From positions 124,001 through 188,000 of the forward strand of contig JAUSNO010000030.1 in NCBI GenBank assembly GCA_030645915.1: DNA of 64,000 bases. The letters are read 5' to 3'. This DNA comes from Undibacterium sp. (GTDB lineage Bacteria > Pseudomonadota > Gammaproteobacteria > Burkholderiales > Burkholderiaceae_D). This document shows, piece after piece, positions 45,936 to 56,523 of this stretch. The notes beneath the pieces are model-generated. The model saw only the letters and a list, made by a program, of their open reading frames with translations. It did no database searches and was not told where the DNA came from. Position numbers and translations under genes: made by a program. Within the stretch, counting starts at the first letter, position 1. Every line of letters starts with the position of its first letter.

Positions 45936-47083
45936 AAAGTCGCTCCGATCAGATTATTTGGATCAAGTTCTGGAGGTACATATAGTTCAGATGGCTCTAC
46001 TGGCCTTGCACCACCATGTTGACGAAAACCGCGCAACTGAAACACGTAGGCAAGTACCTCAGCGACTGCTGCATATAATGTTTCTGGAATCTCATCTCCC
46101 AGTTCTGTATGTTTATAAAGAGCACGAGCGAGCGGTGGAGCCTCCAACAATGGAATATTATGCTCAGCGGCTAACTCGCGAATTTTTGCAGCTACAACAT
46201 CGGCTCCCTTTGCAATAACTCTTGGTGCTCCCACACCACCTTCTTTATACTTCAAGGCAACTGCAAAATGCGTAGGATTGGTCACAACTACATCAGCTGT
46301 AGGCACCTCCGCCATCATGCGTCGACGCGCCATTTCACGTTGCTGTGCACGAATTTTTGCTTTGATCTGTGGATTACCATTCGCTTCTTTTGACTCTTGT
46401 ACTACTTCTTGATGAGTCATTTTCAGTTTATTTGCGTAGTGCCACATCTGAAAAGGAACATCAATCGCAGCAATCAAAACCAATGCGCCAACAATCGACA
46501 AAAAACATACGCCCAACATATTGCCGAGATGTGCACTGCTTTGTTTTAAGGGCTCTAAGGCAAGTCCAAATATGGCATTTTTCTGACTCGAAATCACCAT
46601 CAGCGCAACGCTACCAACCAAAATCGTTTTAATGATTGCCTTAAGTAGCTCCACACCAGATTTAGCTGATACCATATTTGCCAAACCTGACAAAGGATTC
46701 ATACGAGAGAAATTTGGTTGCAACGCCTTAGCACTGAATAGCCATCCACCTATTAGCAATGGCGATCCCAATGCAACAATTAACAACAATCCCGCAATTG
46801 GTGCAAATGCCAGTAAAGTATCAAAAAGGCTAGTTGCTATATGAGAAAATAACATCGAGGAATCGTAGGCAAGAGCCCTCTCCATCGACAAACCGGCAAT
46901 AAGCAGATGATTTAATTGACGAACTAAACTTTCACCAGACATCCATAAAGCACCGCCTGCAGCCAGTAGAATGGTGCATGTTGACAATTCCCTTGATCGA
47001 GGTACATCACCTTCCTCGCGCGCCTGCTCAAGACGCTTAGGTGAGGCCGGTTCAGTTCGTTCGAGATCACTATCTTCGGCCAT
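45932..47083 (-). CDS. flhB: flagellar type III export switch protein FlhB
   Basis: A 383-residue FlhB. Four membrane helices precede the cytoplasmic autocleavage site NPTH (VVTNPTHFAVALKY), where cleavage between Asn and Pro switches export from hook to filament substrates. GGAG six bases before the ATG at 47083 decides the start over a TTG at 47095. It is the first gene of flhB-flhA-flhF-flhG-fliA-motC-motD. Confidence 0.96.
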   Translation of the reverse strand: MAEDSDLERTEPASPKRLEQAREEGDVPRSRELSTCTILLAAGGALWMSGESLVRQLNHLLIAGLSMERALAYDSSMLFSHIATSLFDTLLAFAPIAGLLLIVALGSPLLIGGWLFSAKALQPNFSRMNPLSGLANMVSAKSGVELLKAIIKTILVGSVALMVISSQKNAIFGLALEPLKQSSAHLGNMLGVCFLSIVGALVLIAAIDVPFQMWHYANKLKMTHQEVVQESKEANGNPQIKAKIRAQQREMARRRMMAEVPTADVVVTNPTHFAVALKYKEGGVGAPRVIAKGADVVAAKIRELAAEHNIPLLEAPPLARALYKHTELGDEIPETLYAAVAEVLAYVFQLRGFRQHGGARPVEPSELYVPPELDPNNLIGATL

Positions 47084-47255
47084 TGCCGACTCCAATTCTT
47101 TTTCACGATGTAATCAACGCAAGAGATTGACTAATTTACAGCTATGATTATTCCTGAAAAGGAACAACATAGATGCAGTGAATAAGTGAGTGTTCTCCCC
47201 TTACTTCAAGGGAATAAAATTCGAATTTGACGAAGTAGTAAATGGAGCAGATATG

Positions 47256-47282
47256 AAAACGGCGACAAAATGTCGCCGTTTT
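47256..47282 (-). terminator. terminator after the HDOD gene
   Basis: AAAACGGCGACA and TGTCGCCGTTTT form a perfect 12-base stem with a three-base loop, 20 bases after the HDOD gene stop. T runs occur on both strands. It separates the chemotaxis block from the flhB operon, so flhB needs its own promoter in the 170 bases that follow. Confidence 0.9.
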
Positions 47283-47302
47283 AAATTGAAATCACTTGAT
47301 TT

Positions 47303-48571
47303 TTATGCCATCGAGATATTTTTTGCCCAAACAAGAGCGGATAAATGCGCTTTATTTACATCAATAGGTTTAATTCGTAATGACTCAGCCAAAGAACCGA
47401 CGAGCATACTATTTAACTCACATGCCTCTGCCAATGCCAAATAAGGACCATAAACACCGCTTCTAGAAATTAATGCTTCTGTGACTGCCTCGGGCAATTG
47501 TATAGACGACAAAACCTCTTCCATTGGAATACCAAGTAATCGGTCTAGTAAAGAAAACATTCCAGCAACAAATAGATTTTCTGCCTCTGTTTTCGACATG
47601 AAAGGTTGCCCCAACAATTCTGCAAATCGCCCACGGACAATCGCAGTTTCTAATAAAACAGGAGAACTTCCTGTACTTGCCGTTGCTAATAAGAGAGATA
47701 ACCAACGATAAAGAGGACTGTAACCAAGAATTGTAACGGCATGCTTGAGAGATTGTACCTCTGTCCGCAACCCAAACCCTGCAGAATTGATGTATCGCAG
47801 TAATTTGTAAGCCAAAGCAGCATCACGCTTCACGACAGTTTCTAATTGCTGGACGTCAGCATTCTTTCTAATCATCTCCATTAATTGCAGAATAGTAGTC
47901 TGAGCAGAATTCAGTCCTTTATTATTAGGATTAGGACGAGGCATCAAATGTAACTTACCAACAAAACTGTCAAGCCCTAACGCCGCACATGCGTCAAAAT
48001 CTTGCCAAGTCTCAACTTTACGAGCGACCATGCGTACATCAGACTGCTTTAATGCGGCATACACTTTCGCTTGACTAGCAAAATTTCCAGCGTTTAATTG
48101 GACTTCAATATGTGAAATTTGAGAAAAGAAGGACCTCTCAAGGGTGCTTAGATCTGCGCCTCTCATACAAATACCGTACCCTAACTGGCGCAACTCTTTA
48201 ATTAACTCCAGTGTGGCAATATTAGTAAAATCCTGTTTAGATAATATCAATACCGTATGCTTGGGAGATAAGAGCTTTAGTCCACCCGCTTGCAATAACT
48301 CAGGAACAGCGTCTAAAAAAAGTACGCTATCGCCAAGTAAAAATCCCGTTTCTTCATCATTGAGTTGCTCAGCCACAAATTCCATTAATGAACTAAGGTC
48401 TTCTGAAGATAACGCAACAGATTGATCTGGATGCTGCCAAGATAATTGAAATCCAATAACCCGTTGTTTTGGATCAAGTAAGGGCTCTCTGACAATGAAA
48501 TTCACTTCATTCATAAGTGGATTATCTAGTTGATTAATATAATTCGAATTGTAGTTATAGACTCTGGTCAT
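47303..48571 (-). CDS. degenerate EAL plus HDOD signalling protein
   Basis: A 422-residue protein of the YuxH/HDOD type. The N-terminal half (REPLLDPKQRVIGFQLSWQ onward) is an EAL-like fold without the catalytic EAL signature; the bridge FVGKLHLMPRP is typical. The C-terminal half is an HDOD domain (VVKRDAALAYKLLRYINSAGFGLRTEV). Such proteins act in signal relay and are often tied to c-di-GMP or motility, but the ligand is unknown. A second start, ATG at 48514 (MNEVNF), is plausible. It lies between cheY and flhB, the position usually taken by cheZ. Confidence 0.82.
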   Translation of the reverse strand: MTRVYNYNSNYINQLDNPLMNEVNFIVREPLLDPKQRVIGFQLSWQHPDQSVALSSEDLSSLMEFVAEQLNDEETGFLLGDSVLFLDAVPELLQAGGLKLLSPKHTVLILSKQDFTNIATLELIKELRQLGYGICMRGADLSTLERSFFSQISHIEVQLNAGNFASQAKVYAALKQSDVRMVARKVETWQDFDACAALGLDSFVGKLHLMPRPNPNNKGLNSAQTTILQLMEMIRKNADVQQLETVVKRDAALAYKLLRYINSAGFGLRTEVQSLKHAVTILGYSPLYRWLSLLLATASTGSSPVLLETAIVRGRFAELLGQPFMSKTEAENLFVAGMFSLLDRLLGIPMEEVLSSIQLPEAVTEALISRSGVYGPYLALAEACELNSMLVGSLAESLRIKPIDVNKAHLSALVWAKNISMA

Positions 48572-48662
48572 ATGGACTACGCATCAGGAGCTCGTCATTT
48601 TGAGCATTTTTAGCGTTTTTTCACTCAACTTCAACGCTCTTGAAGTAGACGCGAATATTTAT

Positions 48663-49058
48663 CTATGCAGTTTTTCCTAATTTTTCAAAAATTTTTGTCA
48701 ATTTTTCATCAAGAGTTGCCGCTGTAAATGGTTTTACAACATATCCATTCGCACCGGCTTGAGCCGCAGCGATGATATTTTCTTTCTTCGCTTCAGCAGT
48801 AACCATTAACACCGGTAACTTCGCCAAAGCAGGATCTGCACGTATGTGCTGCAGCATGGTTAAGCCATCCATATTTGGCATATTCCAGTCCGAAATCACA
48901 AAATCGAAATCACCGCTTTTCAATTTTGCCAATCCTAACGCACCATCTTCCGCCTCATCAACATTTGAATAGCCAAGTTCTTTCAGCAAATTCCGCACAA
49001 TACGACGCATCGTTGAAAAGTCATCGACAACTAAAAATTTAAGGTTCTGATCGGCCAT
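48663..49058 (-). CDS. cheY: chemotaxis response regulator CheY (motor-binding type)
   Basis: A 131-residue single-domain receiver. Asp57 ([12 protein letters not shown]) is the phosphate acceptor, Asp12/Asp13 bind Mg and Lys near residue 109 (VVKPF) completes the site. The sequence [20 protein letters not shown] is almost identical to enterobacterial CheY, so this is the likely FliM-binding protein. It lies downstream of cheB. Confidence 0.95.
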   Translation of the reverse strand: MADQNLKFLVVDDFSTMRRIVRNLLKELGYSNVDEAEDGALGLAKLKSGDFDFVISDWNMPNMDGLTMLQHIRADPALAKLPVLMVTAEAKKENIIAAAQAGANGYVVKPFTAATLDEKLTKIFEKLGKTA

Positions 49059-49096
49059 GAATTACTCCATTATTTCTGTAGGGATACATAACAACA

Positions 49097-49123
49097 TTAT
49101 CGGTCAAATTATTACAAAGTGGT
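49097..49123 (-). promoter_or_regulatory. weak sigma-28-like site before cheY
   Basis: On the minus strand ACCGATAA (49104-49097) is a good -10 element, but the -35 position at the right distance reads ACCACTTT, matching TAAAGTTT at only four of eight positions. It may be a weak late promoter for cheY and the HDOD gene, or chance. Confidence 0.25.
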
Positions 49124-49156
49124 ACGAAAATTACACAACAACATAAACTATCCAAA

Positions 49157-50233
49157 TCAAACACGCAAAGCTCGACTTCCATGCAGAGCAAGATAATGGA
49201 GTACCTTCGTAGGCAAGTCATTTAACGGCGCAACTTCATGAGTAGCACCGATAGCAATTGCTTCACGAGGCATACCAAATACTACACAAGTTGTTTCATC
49301 TTGGGCAAAATTGTAAGCACCAGAATTTTTCATTTCCAACATTCCAAGAGCGCCATCTTTTCCCATTCCGGTAAGAATTACTCCAACTGCATTTTTTCCC
49401 GCATATATTGCAGCGGACCTAAACAATACATCAACAGAAGGTCTATGCCGATTGACTGGTGGACCACTATCCAATTGGGTAATGTAATTCGCACCACTAC
49501 GATTTAACATTAAATGAGAATGCCCTGGAGCTATATAAGCGTGTCCTGGCAATACACGCTCTCCTCCAACTGCCTCACTTACCGAAATTTTGCACAATCC
49601 ATCTAGTCGTTTTGCAAAAGATCGAGTGAAGCCTTCTGGCATATGTTGTGTAATCAATATTCCTGGACAATCAGACGGCATCTGAACTAAAAAGTTTTTT
49701 ATAGCCTCAGTTCCGCCCGTCGAAGCACCAATAATGATTAATTTTTCGCTGCTCGTTAGAGGGTTTCGTAACATTGGCAATGCATCTACTTTATTGCTAT
49801 TTCCATCAACTGCATGTATTGCTCGTGGTTTAATTCTTGCCTTAGACGCAGTTCTAATTTTGTCTGCGATTAATTCGGAATATTCACGCATTCCACTTTG
49901 TATGGAAAGCTTAGGTTTTGTAACAAAATCGACCGCACCTAACTCCAAAGCCCTCATCGTAATTTCTGAACCACGCTCAGTTAAAGAAGAAACCATAATG
50001 ACAGGCATAGGCCTAAGTCGCATCAATTTTTCCAAAAAATCTAGGCCATCCATTTTGGGCATTTCAACATCTAATGTTAAAACATCAGGATTGGTAAGTT
50101 TAATTAAGTCTCTAGCGACCAAAGGATCAGGAGCAACGCCAACAACCTCCATATCAGGTTGGCTTCCAATAATTTCGCTCATTACGCTTCTTATTAATGC
50201 AGAGTCGTCAACAATCAACACTTTAATTTTCAT
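49157..50233 (-). CDS. cheB: chemoreceptor methylesterase/deamidase
   Basis: A 358-residue CheB. N-terminal receiver with Asp55 ([12 protein letters not shown]), linker, and a C-terminal methylesterase with the Ser motif [12 protein letters not shown], the His motif [10 protein letters not shown] and the Asp in GMGKDGALG. It removes receptor methyl groups and resets sensitivity. Order cheR-cheD-cheB-cheY is the usual adaptation block. Confidence 0.97.
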   Translation of the reverse strand: MKIKVLIVDDSALIRSVMSEIIGSQPDMEVVGVAPDPLVARDLIKLTNPDVLTLDVEMPKMDGLDFLEKLMRLRPMPVIMVSSLTERGSEITMRALELGAVDFVTKPKLSIQSGMREYSELIADKIRTASKARIKPRAIHAVDGNSNKVDALPMLRNPLTSSEKLIIIGASTGGTEAIKNFLVQMPSDCPGILITQHMPEGFTRSFAKRLDGLCKISVSEAVGGERVLPGHAYIAPGHSHLMLNRSGANYITQLDSGPPVNRHRPSVDVLFRSAAIYAGKNAVGVILTGMGKDGALGMLEMKNSGAYNFAQDETTCVVFGMPREAIAIGATHEVAPLNDLPTKVLHYLALHGSRALRV

Positions 50234-50272
50234 AGAAACGCTCTACCAGAATATTTTTTCTCAAAATATTTT

Positions 50273-50881
50273 TCAAAATAAATCCACTTCACCACCGACA
50301 GAAGTTGTCTTAAGGCGACTTGCATAGTCAAGTTCGCGTCTTTTAAGGGTGTCGTTATGTTCCACCTTAAGTTTTTTGACCAGTACTTTGCCTGTTTTCG
50401 GAAAAAAATAAACTTTCCTAGGATAAATATCATTTAAGTCTTCGGCAATGACACGCATTCTTTCCGTTCTCAAATAATCAAGAACGAACTGAGCATTTCT
50501 TTGGCCGACATTAATTGCTGTAAATCCTCGCAAAACATTCCCACCACCAAAAACTTTGGCTTCCATATTTTCACGTTTTGCCCCAGCTTTTAAGAGTTCA
50601 TTGATCAATACTTCCATTGCATAAGTACCATAACGCATTGAAGCAGAAACAGGATTATCCGCATCGCCACCACTATCTGGAAGCATAAAATGATTCATTC
50701 CCCCGACGCCCGAAACACGATCACGAATACATGCAGAAACACAAGAACCTAAGACAGTGACTATCAGCATGTCCTTACCCGTAAAATAGAATTCCCCTGG
50801 CAAAATTTTGGCAGCATCACAATCAAATGTCCGATCGTAATAGACATTGGTTGCAAAATGTTCTTCACTTAATTGACTCAT
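50273..50881 (-). CDS. cheD: chemoreceptor glutamine deamidase
   Basis: A 202-residue CheD with the catalytic Cys in LGSCVSACIRD and the His in GMNHFMLPD. It converts receptor glutamines to glutamate. It begins three bases after cheR, so the two are translated in sequence. The C-terminal extension is 20-30 residues longer than the shortest homologues. Confidence 0.95.
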   Translation of the reverse strand: MSQLSEEHFATNVYYDRTFDCDAAKILPGEFYFTGKDMLIVTVLGSCVSACIRDRVSGVGGMNHFMLPDSGGDADNPVSASMRYGTYAMEVLINELLKAGAKRENMEAKVFGGGNVLRGFTAINVGQRNAQFVLDYLRTERMRVIAEDLNDIYPRKVYFFPKTGKVLVKKLKVEHNDTLKRRELDYASRLKTTSVGGEVDLF

Positions 50882-50884
50882 TGA

Positions 50885-51778
50885 TCAACCTTTAATGGAA
50901 TAATGCGATGTCGACCGACTATGTTTAGTATGCGAGCCTGCAAGTTCATAAACCGTTTTACCTCTAAGTCTAAAATCTTCTGAAACATACAGAAAATTTT
51001 CAGAATGTCCGGCAAACAGCAATCCATCTTGCTTCATTAAAGGTAAAAATTTTTTTAAGATACTTCCTTGTGTTAATTTATCAAAATAAATCATCACATT
51101 ACGACAAAAAATAGCATCAAACGGACCGTTTAACGACCAACTATCGTCTAATAAATTAAGTTGTTTAAATGCGACTAACTCTCTTAGCTCAGGTCTAATT
51201 CGAACCATCCCCTCATGGTCACCTTTCCCGCGCAAAAAAAATCGACTGATTCGATCAGGTGACATCTTATCCAAGCGGTCAATGTTGTATACCCCCTTGG
51301 AAGCAGTTGCCAAAACATTTGTATCTATATCAGTGGCTATTATGTGGATTGGCGGTTTTAAAGTACCAAATACCTCACATAATGTCATTGCTATTGAATA
51401 TGGCTCCTCTCCAGTAGAACTAGCTGAACACCACACATTAATTGGATCTTTTCGATTTTTTACGTGTTCGGCTAGAATTGGAAAATGGTGCTCTTCACGA
51501 AAAAAAGATGTTAGATTAGTAGTTAATGCATTAGTAAAGGCTTCCCATTCCAATCCTGCGGAGACCTTTTCAAGGTTATCTAAATAAACTGAAAAAGAGG
51601 TTAATCCTGTCGCTCTGAGACGGCGAGCCAGGCGACTGTAAACCATTTCTTGTTTACTATCAGCTAGGGAAATACCTGCTTTTTTGTATATTAAATCCCT
51701 GACACGATCAAAATCTTTGACATTAAAAATGAATTCTTTTTCAGTCTCTGATTTGATTCTCTCTATCGACTTGGTCAT
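50885..51778 (-). CDS. cheR: chemoreceptor methyltransferase
   Basis: A 297-residue CheR. The N-terminal helical domain is followed by the SAM-binding domain: WCSASSTGEEPYSIAM is motif I, and FCRNVMIYFD is the conserved C-terminal block. It methylates receptor glutamates. A 280-base AT-rich gap separates it from the receptor gene upstream, so a separate promoter for cheRDB is possible, though I could not define one. Confidence 0.96.
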   Translation of the reverse strand: MTKSIERIKSETEKEFIFNVKDFDRVRDLIYKKAGISLADSKQEMVYSRLARRLRATGLTSFSVYLDNLEKVSAGLEWEAFTNALTTNLTSFFREEHHFPILAEHVKNRKDPINVWCSASSTGEEPYSIAMTLCEVFGTLKPPIHIIATDIDTNVLATASKGVYNIDRLDKMSPDRISRFFLRGKGDHEGMVRIRPELRELVAFKQLNLLDDSWSLNGPFDAIFCRNVMIYFDKLTQGSILKKFLPLMKQDGLLFAGHSENFLYVSEDFRLRGKTVYELAGSHTKHSRSTSHYSIKG

Positions 51779-52058
51779 TCAAGCAGCCTTGCATTTAGTT
51801 TTTTAAGTGAAATTAATACAATATTTTAATTTTTCATACCAATTCAAAAAAATTAAATTTCAGAGTTTATCTAACTATTCTCAATCTCAACATCCATTCA
51901 AATACAAGCAGCAACGTCTCATTAAACAGGCGTAAAAATTTACTTTAAACGGAAACGTTAGGCGATTAAATAGCATGATCTGAACGAAGATTACCTTAAG
52001 TAATTTATTCATTTTTTACAAAATATAAATTACCAACGACTAAAAATGGATCCGCAAG

Positions 52059-53789
52059 TTAAAACTCTTCCCAATCATCCGACTGGGATTCAATTGAAGT
52101 TTTATTGGTTTTTTTAGACATTGATACAGATGCATCGTGTGTACTCGCTACAATTGCGTTCGATTTTTGAATGAGTTTTGCACTCCGATTCGTCACGGAA
52201 GTATTCTCGACAGCAATGGCCTTAGCACTTACCACTGGTCTATCATCGACCAATTTGAATACACTTACTGCTTGACCCAATTCGAAGGCCTGCTCTTCCA
52301 TACTTTCCGCAGCAGCAGCAGCTTGCTCAACCAATGCAGCATTTTGTTGAGTCATTTCATCCATTTGAGTAATTGCCAGGTTCACTTGCTCTATTCCGGT
52401 GCTTTGTTCACGACTAGCAGCAGTTATCTCACCCATAATATCCGCCACATGCTGAACGCTAGTTACAATTTCATTCATTGTTTTACCCGCTTCATCGACC
52501 AATTTGCTTCCTTGATCTACTTTATCTACGGAATCACTAATAAGGGCCTTAATTTCTCTTGCCGCGCTTGCACTACGTTGAGCAAGGTTACGAACTTCTG
52601 TTGCTACAACAGCAAATCCGCGTCCTTGTTCGCCGGCTCTTGCCGCTTCAACTGCTGCATTTAACGCCAAAATATTTGTTTGGAAAGCGATACCATCGAT
52701 AACACCAATAATATCAACAATCTTTCGTGAACTTTCTTTAATTGACCCCATAGTATCAACGACGTGCCCAACAACAACACCACCTTTAACTGCAACTCCT
52801 GATGCAGAAATTACCAGTTGGTTTGCCTGTCTTGCATTGTCAGCATTTTGCTTAACGGTAGAAGTCAATTCTTCCATTGAACTTGCGGTCTCTTCCAATG
52901 AACTCGCTTGCGATTCTGTTCTACTCGATAAGTCCGCATTACCTGAGGCAATCTCTCTCGACGCAACAGTAATTGTTTCTGTGCCAGCACGAACCTGACC
53001 AACTGTTTTGGCAAGGCTATCGTTCATTTCTTTTAAAGCATTTAAAAGTAACGATATTTCGTCTTTCCCTGTCACTATAACCTGCGAAGATAAATCGCCA
53101 CTAGCGACCACCTCGGCGACCTCAAGAGCGGCATGCAGAGGTTGAGTAATACTTTTTGTAATCGTCCAAGCAAAATAAATGCCGACTAATGAGGCACTTG
53201 CCAATATCACAAATAACCAAAAATTCATTTTTGAATTAGTTGCACTGGATGTTTCAAATATCTGTTTTGATCTTGATTCTTGAAAATCAACAAGCTTGTT
53301 CATTTCTTGAATAGATTTCGTGCTCAAAGGATCAATCACTGTTGAAATAATCGCAACAGCTCCTTCCGCATTAAATGCTAATGCTTGACCTACGGCATCT
53401 TTAAAAGGTTTATCGATTTCATTATCCAATCGAGCAATTTCTGCAATTATATTTTTTTCTTCTAATCCAAGACCTAACTTGGAAAGTTTTTCTTTCGCTT
53501 CGTCATAACGTTTACGTTGAAATTTTACTTTGCCGTCTTCTTTTTGCATTTCACCGACATCAGATTGCATGCCTATGTTTCGCATTGCAATTCCGCCCTC
53601 AAATAGAGCGCTCTTCATCGCATTAGCCAAAACCTGTTTTTGACTGGCAGTATTAAGCCCATCAATCATTGTGACTCTATTTTTCGCAGCAAAAACAGAA
53701 GCAAGGGCTAAAGTAACAATCAGACCGCCAAGAATGATTCCAAAACCGATCCCTAATCGAATACCGATGCGGAAATTGCGTAAATCCAT
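52059..53789 (-). CDS. methyl-accepting chemotaxis protein
   Basis: A 576-residue receptor. TM1 (about 10-30), a periplasmic four-helix bundle sensor (4HB_MCP type, about 31-190), TM2 (about 191-212), HAMP, and a signalling domain with the hairpin tip IDGIAFQTNILALNAAVEAA. It ends in DDWEEF, a tail like the NWETF pentapeptide that tethers CheR and CheB in high-abundance receptors. Its place between cheW and cheR makes it the main receptor of this system. The ligand cannot be predicted. Confidence 0.94.
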   Translation of the reverse strand: MDLRNFRIGIRLGIGFGIILGGLIVTLALASVFAAKNRVTMIDGLNTASQKQVLANAMKSALFEGGIAMRNIGMQSDVGEMQKEDGKVKFQRKRYDEAKEKLSKLGLGLEEKNIIAEIARLDNEIDKPFKDAVGQALAFNAEGAVAIISTVIDPLSTKSIQEMNKLVDFQESRSKQIFETSSATNSKMNFWLFVILASASLVGIYFAWTITKSITQPLHAALEVAEVVASGDLSSQVIVTGKDEISLLLNALKEMNDSLAKTVGQVRAGTETITVASREIASGNADLSSRTESQASSLEETASSMEELTSTVKQNADNARQANQLVISASGVAVKGGVVVGHVVDTMGSIKESSRKIVDIIGVIDGIAFQTNILALNAAVEAARAGEQGRGFAVVATEVRNLAQRSASAAREIKALISDSVDKVDQGSKLVDEAGKTMNEIVTSVQHVADIMGEITAASREQSTGIEQVNLAITQMDEMTQQNAALVEQAAAAAESMEEQAFELGQAVSVFKLVDDRPVVSAKAIAVENTSVTNRSAKLIQKSNAIVASTHDASVSMSKKTNKTSIESQSDDWEEF

Positions 53790-53875
53790 GATACTTCTCC
53801 CTTTCCGAATTTAATACTTTGGGTTCATATTCAAATTAATCGGTAAATATTCAAAAGGACTTTTATTTTGTATAT

Positions 53876-54388
53876 CTAAGTTGCATGATCCACCAGGCCC
53901 ATTTCCGCACTAGACATAAGCTTAACAATATCAACCAAAATTAACATTCGCTCTTCCAATGTGCCTAAGCCAATTAAAAAATCTCCACTAAACGTTGTTC
54001 CCATTTCTGGTGCTGGGCGAACCTGTTCTGGCATTAAAGTCATTACGTCAGAAACACTATCAACTACCATTCCGACCACTCTGCCGTCTATATTAAGTAT
54101 GATAACTACTGTTAGCTGATCATAAGTTGGTGTTCCAAGATTAAACTTGATTCTCATATCCACGATCGGAACTATGATCCCACGTAAATTAATCACTCCT
54201 TTCAGAAAATCTGGTGCATTCGCTATGCGCGTCACTGCCTCGTATCCTCTAATTTCTTGAACTTTTAAGATGTCAATACCATATTCCTCACGGCCTAAGG
54301 TAAATGCGAGAAATTCATGCACTTCCATTTCCCCATCAATTTTTTCTACCTGAGTTGAATTCCCCGAAGCTTGTATTGTTTGTGTCAT
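53876..54388 (-). CDS. cheW: chemotaxis coupling protein
   Basis: A 170-residue CheW, a single SH3-like coupling domain: [19 protein letters not shown] and [19 protein letters not shown] are the conserved blocks. It links receptors to CheA. Start is 37 bases after the CheA gene stop. Confidence 0.96.
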   Translation of the reverse strand: MTQTIQASGNSTQVEKIDGEMEVHEFLAFTLGREEYGIDILKVQEIRGYEAVTRIANAPDFLKGVINLRGIIVPIVDMRIKFNLGTPTYDQLTVVIILNIDGRVVGMVVDSVSDVMTLMPEQVRPAPEMGTTFSGDFLIGLGTLEERMLILVDIVKLMSSAEMGLVDHAT

Positions 54389-54425
54389 ATCATTTTCCTA
54401 ATTGGTTATTCTATTGATACAAAAT

Positions 54426-56474
54426 CTATCGAGCAGAACGTAATAATGCCGTCACGTCTAAAATCAAAGAAACTCCACCATCGCCCAAAATAGTAGCTCC
54501 GGAAATACCAGGAATTTTCTTATAATTTGACTCAATGTTTTTCACTACCACTTGCTGCTGCCCAACTAAATCATCGACAAACAACGCCGCTTTTTTACCA
54601 TCAACTTCAACAATGACGGCAATTCCCTCTGAAGGATTTATGAATTTTGGTTCGATATTAAAACATTCGAATAATGCGATTAATGGCAAGTACTCATCAC
54701 GTACTTTAATAACCCGACCTTTTCCACTAATTTCTTTAACATCTTCAGCTAAAGGCTGAAGCGATTCCATTACAAAACCCAAAGGTAATATATAAATTTC
54801 GTCACCAACTTTAACCGACATTCCATCCAAAATTGCCAACGTTAAAGGGAGAGATATAGTAATTGTTGTTCCAAATCCTTTTCCAGATCGAATGTCAACA
54901 ACCCCCCCCATGGCTGTAATATTTCTCTTAACCACATCCATACCAACACCACGACCAGAGACATCTGTCACAATCTCGGCAGTTGAGAACCCTGGAGCAA
55001 ATATTAACTGCCATACTTCACTATCAGACATGGAATCATTTACCAGCAATCCATTTTGTTTCGCTTTTGCCAGAATTTTTTCTCGATGTAACCCACCGCC
55101 ATCGTCACTTACTTCAATAACAATATTTCCACCTTGATGAATGGCAGATAAAGATAATTTGCCAGTGACACTCTTGCCAGCCTCAGTTCTTAAAAGTGGC
55201 ATTTCAATACCGTGGTCAATACTATTTCTAACCAGATGAGTTAATGGATCTACGATTCTTTCAATGAGTCCTTTATCAAGCTCAGTAGAGGCACCATAGG
55301 TGACAAACTCAACTTTTTTCCCCAATTTTGTAGCCAAGTCACGAACCATTCTGGGAAATCGTGAAAACACGTAATCCATTGGCATCATACGAATTGACAT
55401 GACAGCTTCCTGCAAATCACGCGTGTTACGTGTCAGATGCGCAACTGTACTCAACATTTTCTCATTTAAAATTGGGTCTAGATCTTTTGTCCGTTGTTCC
55501 AGCATCGCTTGAGTGATAACCAATTCACCGATCAAATTCACGATTTGGTCAACTTTCTCAATACCAACACGAATAGTCGAAGCTTCTTGATTAGCGAAAG
55601 GTTTTTCGATTTCTTTTTTTATGGGAAGTTTGCTTTCAGAAATGGAAGAGTTGGCATTTGTTGAATCATGCCTAACATTGGGATGCAAAACTGTTACTGT
55701 ATCGGTCGCAACACTTGGCGGAAACATTGATTCCAAAGGTTCGAAAAAACCATATCCCAAGTCTTCTTCAGATTGCGACGAATCAGAATTTTTTATATCT
55801 GATTTAAGAACCGTAATTTTCAAATCATCAGGATCAAGAATAAAGGAGCAAATCGCTACGATATCGTCCTCGGTTTCATTCGTTTCCAACCTAAATACAT
55901 TCCTATCTGCAATATCTTCATCTTTACTTGTTAAACCGAGTAGGCCCAATTCGGAGACGATCGCACTTTCATCAGCAGGAGGTAATTTAGGAAACTCAAC
56001 AACAAAAATGCGAGAGTAATGGAGAATATCTGGTGATTTCTTTTTTTGCACATTAAAACTAGCAACTAGCGCAGTCCCAGGAATGTAGTCCTGAGACAAT
56101 GATTGCAATAACATACGAACGTCAGCAACAGCATCTTGGTCCACAGCAGTCCCTAATCGATGGCCATCTAATTGCATCTTAAGTACATCTTTTGCAACAA
56201 GAAATGCTTCAATATGTTCTGCAGTAAGCGCCATTTCCCCTTTTCTAATTTTATCTAGAAGTGACTCAAGAATATGCGTCACTTCAGTCATGTCATTTAG
56301 ACCAAATGTAGATGCGCCACCTTTAATCGAGTGTGCGGCACGAAAAATAGCATTTAACTCTTCAGGATCAGGGGAAGAGATATCGACAGCCAATAATAAT
56401 TTCTCTTTTTCTGCGAGAAGTTCCTCCGCCTCATCGAAAAAAACTTGAAAGAACTGACTCATATCAATGGTCAT
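54426..56474 (-). CDS. cheA: chemotaxis histidine kinase (main cluster)
   Basis: A 682-residue CheA. Hpt His48 in AAHSIKGGAST; a CheY-docking P2-like region with long acidic linkers (about 145-290); dimerisation domain (GIEKVDQIVNLIGELVITQ); HATPase with LVRNSIDHGIE, DDGGGL and SGRGVGMDVV; C-terminal CheW-like domain. It autophosphorylates and feeds CheY and CheB. It is longer and fuller than the second CheA at 16.2-18.0 kb. Confidence 0.96.
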   Translation of the reverse strand: MTIDMSQFFQVFFDEAEELLAEKEKLLLAVDISSPDPEELNAIFRAAHSIKGGASTFGLNDMTEVTHILESLLDKIRKGEMALTAEHIEAFLVAKDVLKMQLDGHRLGTAVDQDAVADVRMLLQSLSQDYIPGTALVASFNVQKKKSPDILHYSRIFVVEFPKLPPADESAIVSELGLLGLTSKDEDIADRNVFRLETNETEDDIVAICSFILDPDDLKITVLKSDIKNSDSSQSEEDLGYGFFEPLESMFPPSVATDTVTVLHPNVRHDSTNANSSISESKLPIKKEIEKPFANQEASTIRVGIEKVDQIVNLIGELVITQAMLEQRTKDLDPILNEKMLSTVAHLTRNTRDLQEAVMSIRMMPMDYVFSRFPRMVRDLATKLGKKVEFVTYGASTELDKGLIERIVDPLTHLVRNSIDHGIEMPLLRTEAGKSVTGKLSLSAIHQGGNIVIEVSDDGGGLHREKILAKAKQNGLLVNDSMSDSEVWQLIFAPGFSTAEIVTDVSGRGVGMDVVKRNITAMGGVVDIRSGKGFGTTITISLPLTLAILDGMSVKVGDEIYILPLGFVMESLQPLAEDVKEISGKGRVIKVRDEYLPLIALFECFNIEPKFINPSEGIAVIVEVDGKKAALFVDDLVGQQQVVVKNIESNYKKIPGISGATILGDGGVSLILDVTALLRSAR

Positions 56475-56523
56475 TGTCGCACTCCGTCATTTACCTTCAT
56501 TTACACATAATTACCGCTGATAA

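Noticed and set aside
53822-53850. Sigma-28-like promoter for the chemoreceptor
   Set aside because: ACCGATTA and TAAAAGTC are present on the minus strand but the spacing is two bases too long and the -10 is imperfect.
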